Below are positions 46,628 to 47,677 of a stretch of 47,677 nt of DNA, one piece after another. Position numbers and translations under genes: made by a program. The notes beneath the pieces are model-generated. The model had not been told where the DNA came from, did not search any database, and was given only the letters and a program-made list of their open reading frames with translations. The DNA is from Clostridiales bacterium (GTDB taxonomy: Bacteria > Bacillota > Clostridia > Lachnospirales > Lachnospiraceae), in assembly GCA_022778745.1 (NCBI GenBank), contig JALFSR010000100.1:1-47677 (forward strand). Direction: 5' to 3'. Each line of letters opens with the position of its first letter. Position 1 is the first letter of the stretch.

Positions 46628-47677
46628 TTATAATGAATAATTTGTTATCACGAGATGGGTAGTATGTTTGTTGTCATATTCTCCCCTTGCCTGATACATG
46701 TATGTCTTATCATATTCAGCAATATTATATTCCTTATAGAGGTCTGCAATAAAGTCTGTTTTACCGATAGCCATTAGCCAATTGCAGTTGCATTTTTGTA
46801 AGGTTTCTTTTAGTCTAATGTGTTCTTTTTTCCCAAAGCCGTTATTGTCATAATCTGTAAATTTGGAATCATACGGCGGGTCAAGAAACATGAAATCGTT
46901 TTGATTAAAGTCCCATTTGGATATGGAGGCACCAAAGTCATCATTATACATGTGCACTCCTCTAAATAGATGTTTAATCTCAGGCTCTACTATTTTTTCG
47001 ATCTTACGCTCAAAACATTTGCCATTATAGGATAATCCACCATAAGGTACATTGAAATCCCCTTTAGGACCAAAACGGAACATTGAGCCAAAGCAATATT
47101 CCCTAATAAAAAGCCATTGTGCACTGCGTTCATCCTGTGTATATTCTTTTCCGTGCCCATGATTATTCCAATCATTATACATGTCTCTGATAATAAAATA
47201 AAAGGCTTGGCAAATCGCTGTAGTTATACTGTTGTACGCTACGTCCGTTTCCGATAAAGAAATGCTTTTTTTTCTGAAACGGGAACATTTATCATTTAAT
47301 GACTTGATTATACTATTGATTAATGAAAAGCCGTGAAAATTAAAATTTTTCTCTAAATCAGAAACTTTATTATATAGAAATTTTAGTTTTTCATTATCAA
47401 GGAAATCATTGGCCTTATCCTTATTAATTGTTATGCAGTCAAAAAAGTCCTGCTCATATTTTTTTGCAAAAGCGTCAGCAAAATTATGAATATCATTCCA
47501 TTTATTTGACAGACGAGATAATTCTGCGGCAAAACCATCATGCGTAACAGAAGAATAGAAATCCATCAATGATTTCGAATAATCATTTATAAAAGAACTT
47601 CCTTTGATTTTATTTTCATTCTGCAATCGGAAAAACACCCCACCGCTTCCGAAAAAAGGCTCATAATAATTGTTGAT
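46628..47677 (-). CDS. D12-class (Dam-like) N6-adenine DNA methyltransferase, 5' end outside window
   Basis: At least 349 residues; the frame is open to the window edge. The first visible residues, YYEPFFGSGGVFF, are the SAM-binding motif I of the D12/Dam family (normally ~30 residues from the N-terminus, so little is missing), and FMFLDPPYDSKF is the catalytic DPPY motif. The family methylates adenine, typically within GATC-like or type II sites. The middle part between the motifs is longer than in small phage Dam proteins. It is a fourth DNA methyltransferase system in the window. Confidence 0.93.
   Translation of the reverse strand: MNNYYEPFFGSGGVFFRLQNENKIKGSSFINDYSKSLMDFYSSVTHDGFAAELSRLSNKWNDIHNFADAFAKKYEQDFFDCITINKDKANDFLDNEKLKFLYNKVSDLEKNFNFHGFSLINSIIKSLNDKCSRFRKKSISLSETDVAYNSITTAICQAFYFIIRDMYNDWNNHGHGKEYTQDERSAQWLFIREYCFGSMFRFGPKGDFNVPYGGLSYNGKCFERKIEKIVEPEIKHLFRGVHMYNDDFGASISKWDFNQNDFMFLDPPYDSKFTDYDNNGFGKKEHIRLKETLQKCNCNWLMAIGKTDFIADLYKEYNIAEYDKTYMYQARGEYDNKHTTHLVITNYSL

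Overview
The window looks like part of a large tailed phage that infects a Bacteroidales host (gut Bacteroides/Prevotella type). A conjugative or extrachromosomal element cannot be fully excluded, because no capsid, portal, terminase or tail gene is recognisable. The host assignment rests on more than 40 copies of the Bacteroidota housekeeping promoter (TTTG, about 19 nt, TAnnTTTG), AT-rich leaders almost without Shine-Dalgarno sites, and low GC. The phage assignment rests on very dense small hypothetical genes nearly all on one strand, several protein types that recur in tailed phages (MGYTHY-like, MSTRSTI...DGYPEG-like, MTHF-like, ITESQ-helix N termini), a lone sigma factor, ParB, RadC and a tRNA. 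TAA, TAG and TGA all behave as stops.

Layout. (1) 1-3763: a restriction-modification-like cluster of an SF2 helicase C-terminus, a PD-(D/E)xK-like nuclease, and an N6-adenine methyltransferase whose catalytic NPPY half and SAM-binding half are separate, overlapping genes in reversed order. (2) 3764-7300: a frameshifted IS1595-family transposase, a frameshifted small gene, an XRE/HTH gene and a possible ADP-ribosyltransferase-like gene. (3) 7302-8156: a gene-free regulatory region with duplicated blocks, a degenerate tandem array and a G-quadruplex-type G-run, just before a sigma-70-like gene. (4) 8157-42000: an accessory region of mostly single-gene cassettes, each with its own promoter and often its own terminator, separated by dispersed repeats (TTATTTTATAGRATAATA, AAAACGATTTATATA, the palindrome TACTCnnnnGAGTA). 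It holds two EcoRI-type adenine methyltransferases, two DUF262 nucleases, ParB, RadC, tRNA-Leu(UAA) and several families of paralogous small proteins. (5) 42000-43100: an internally deleted IS200/IS605 tnpB element and a small lipoprotein gene on the minus strand. (6) 43100-44026: gene-free with iteron-like repeats. (7) 44027-47677: an unknown protein, a GT2 glycosyltransferase, and on the minus strand a T5orf172/GIY-YIG-like protein and a Dam/D12-type methyltransferase running off the window.

Most notable: both EcoRI-type methyltransferase genes are followed, tail to tail, by an inverted alternative copy of their own C-terminal codons. In each case the live and silent tails are bounded by perfect 17-19 bp inverted repeats in the same reading frame. 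Inversion would swap the last 29-41 residues, so the two loci look like a phase-variable methyltransferase system with four possible tails. Second, two paralogous non-coding cassettes (about 31517-31730 and 40707-40935) begin with perfect Shine-Dalgarno motifs, which are otherwise nearly absent here. Each then encodes a tiny MR-x-PP-x peptide and a series of hairpins, the first with compensatory base changes. They are candidate structured regulatory RNAs.

Functionally the window is dominated by DNA modification and restriction-like genes (four methyltransferase systems, two DUF262 nucleases, one PD-(D/E)xK nuclease), set among repeat-rich cassettes that seem prone to duplication, shuffling and loss.
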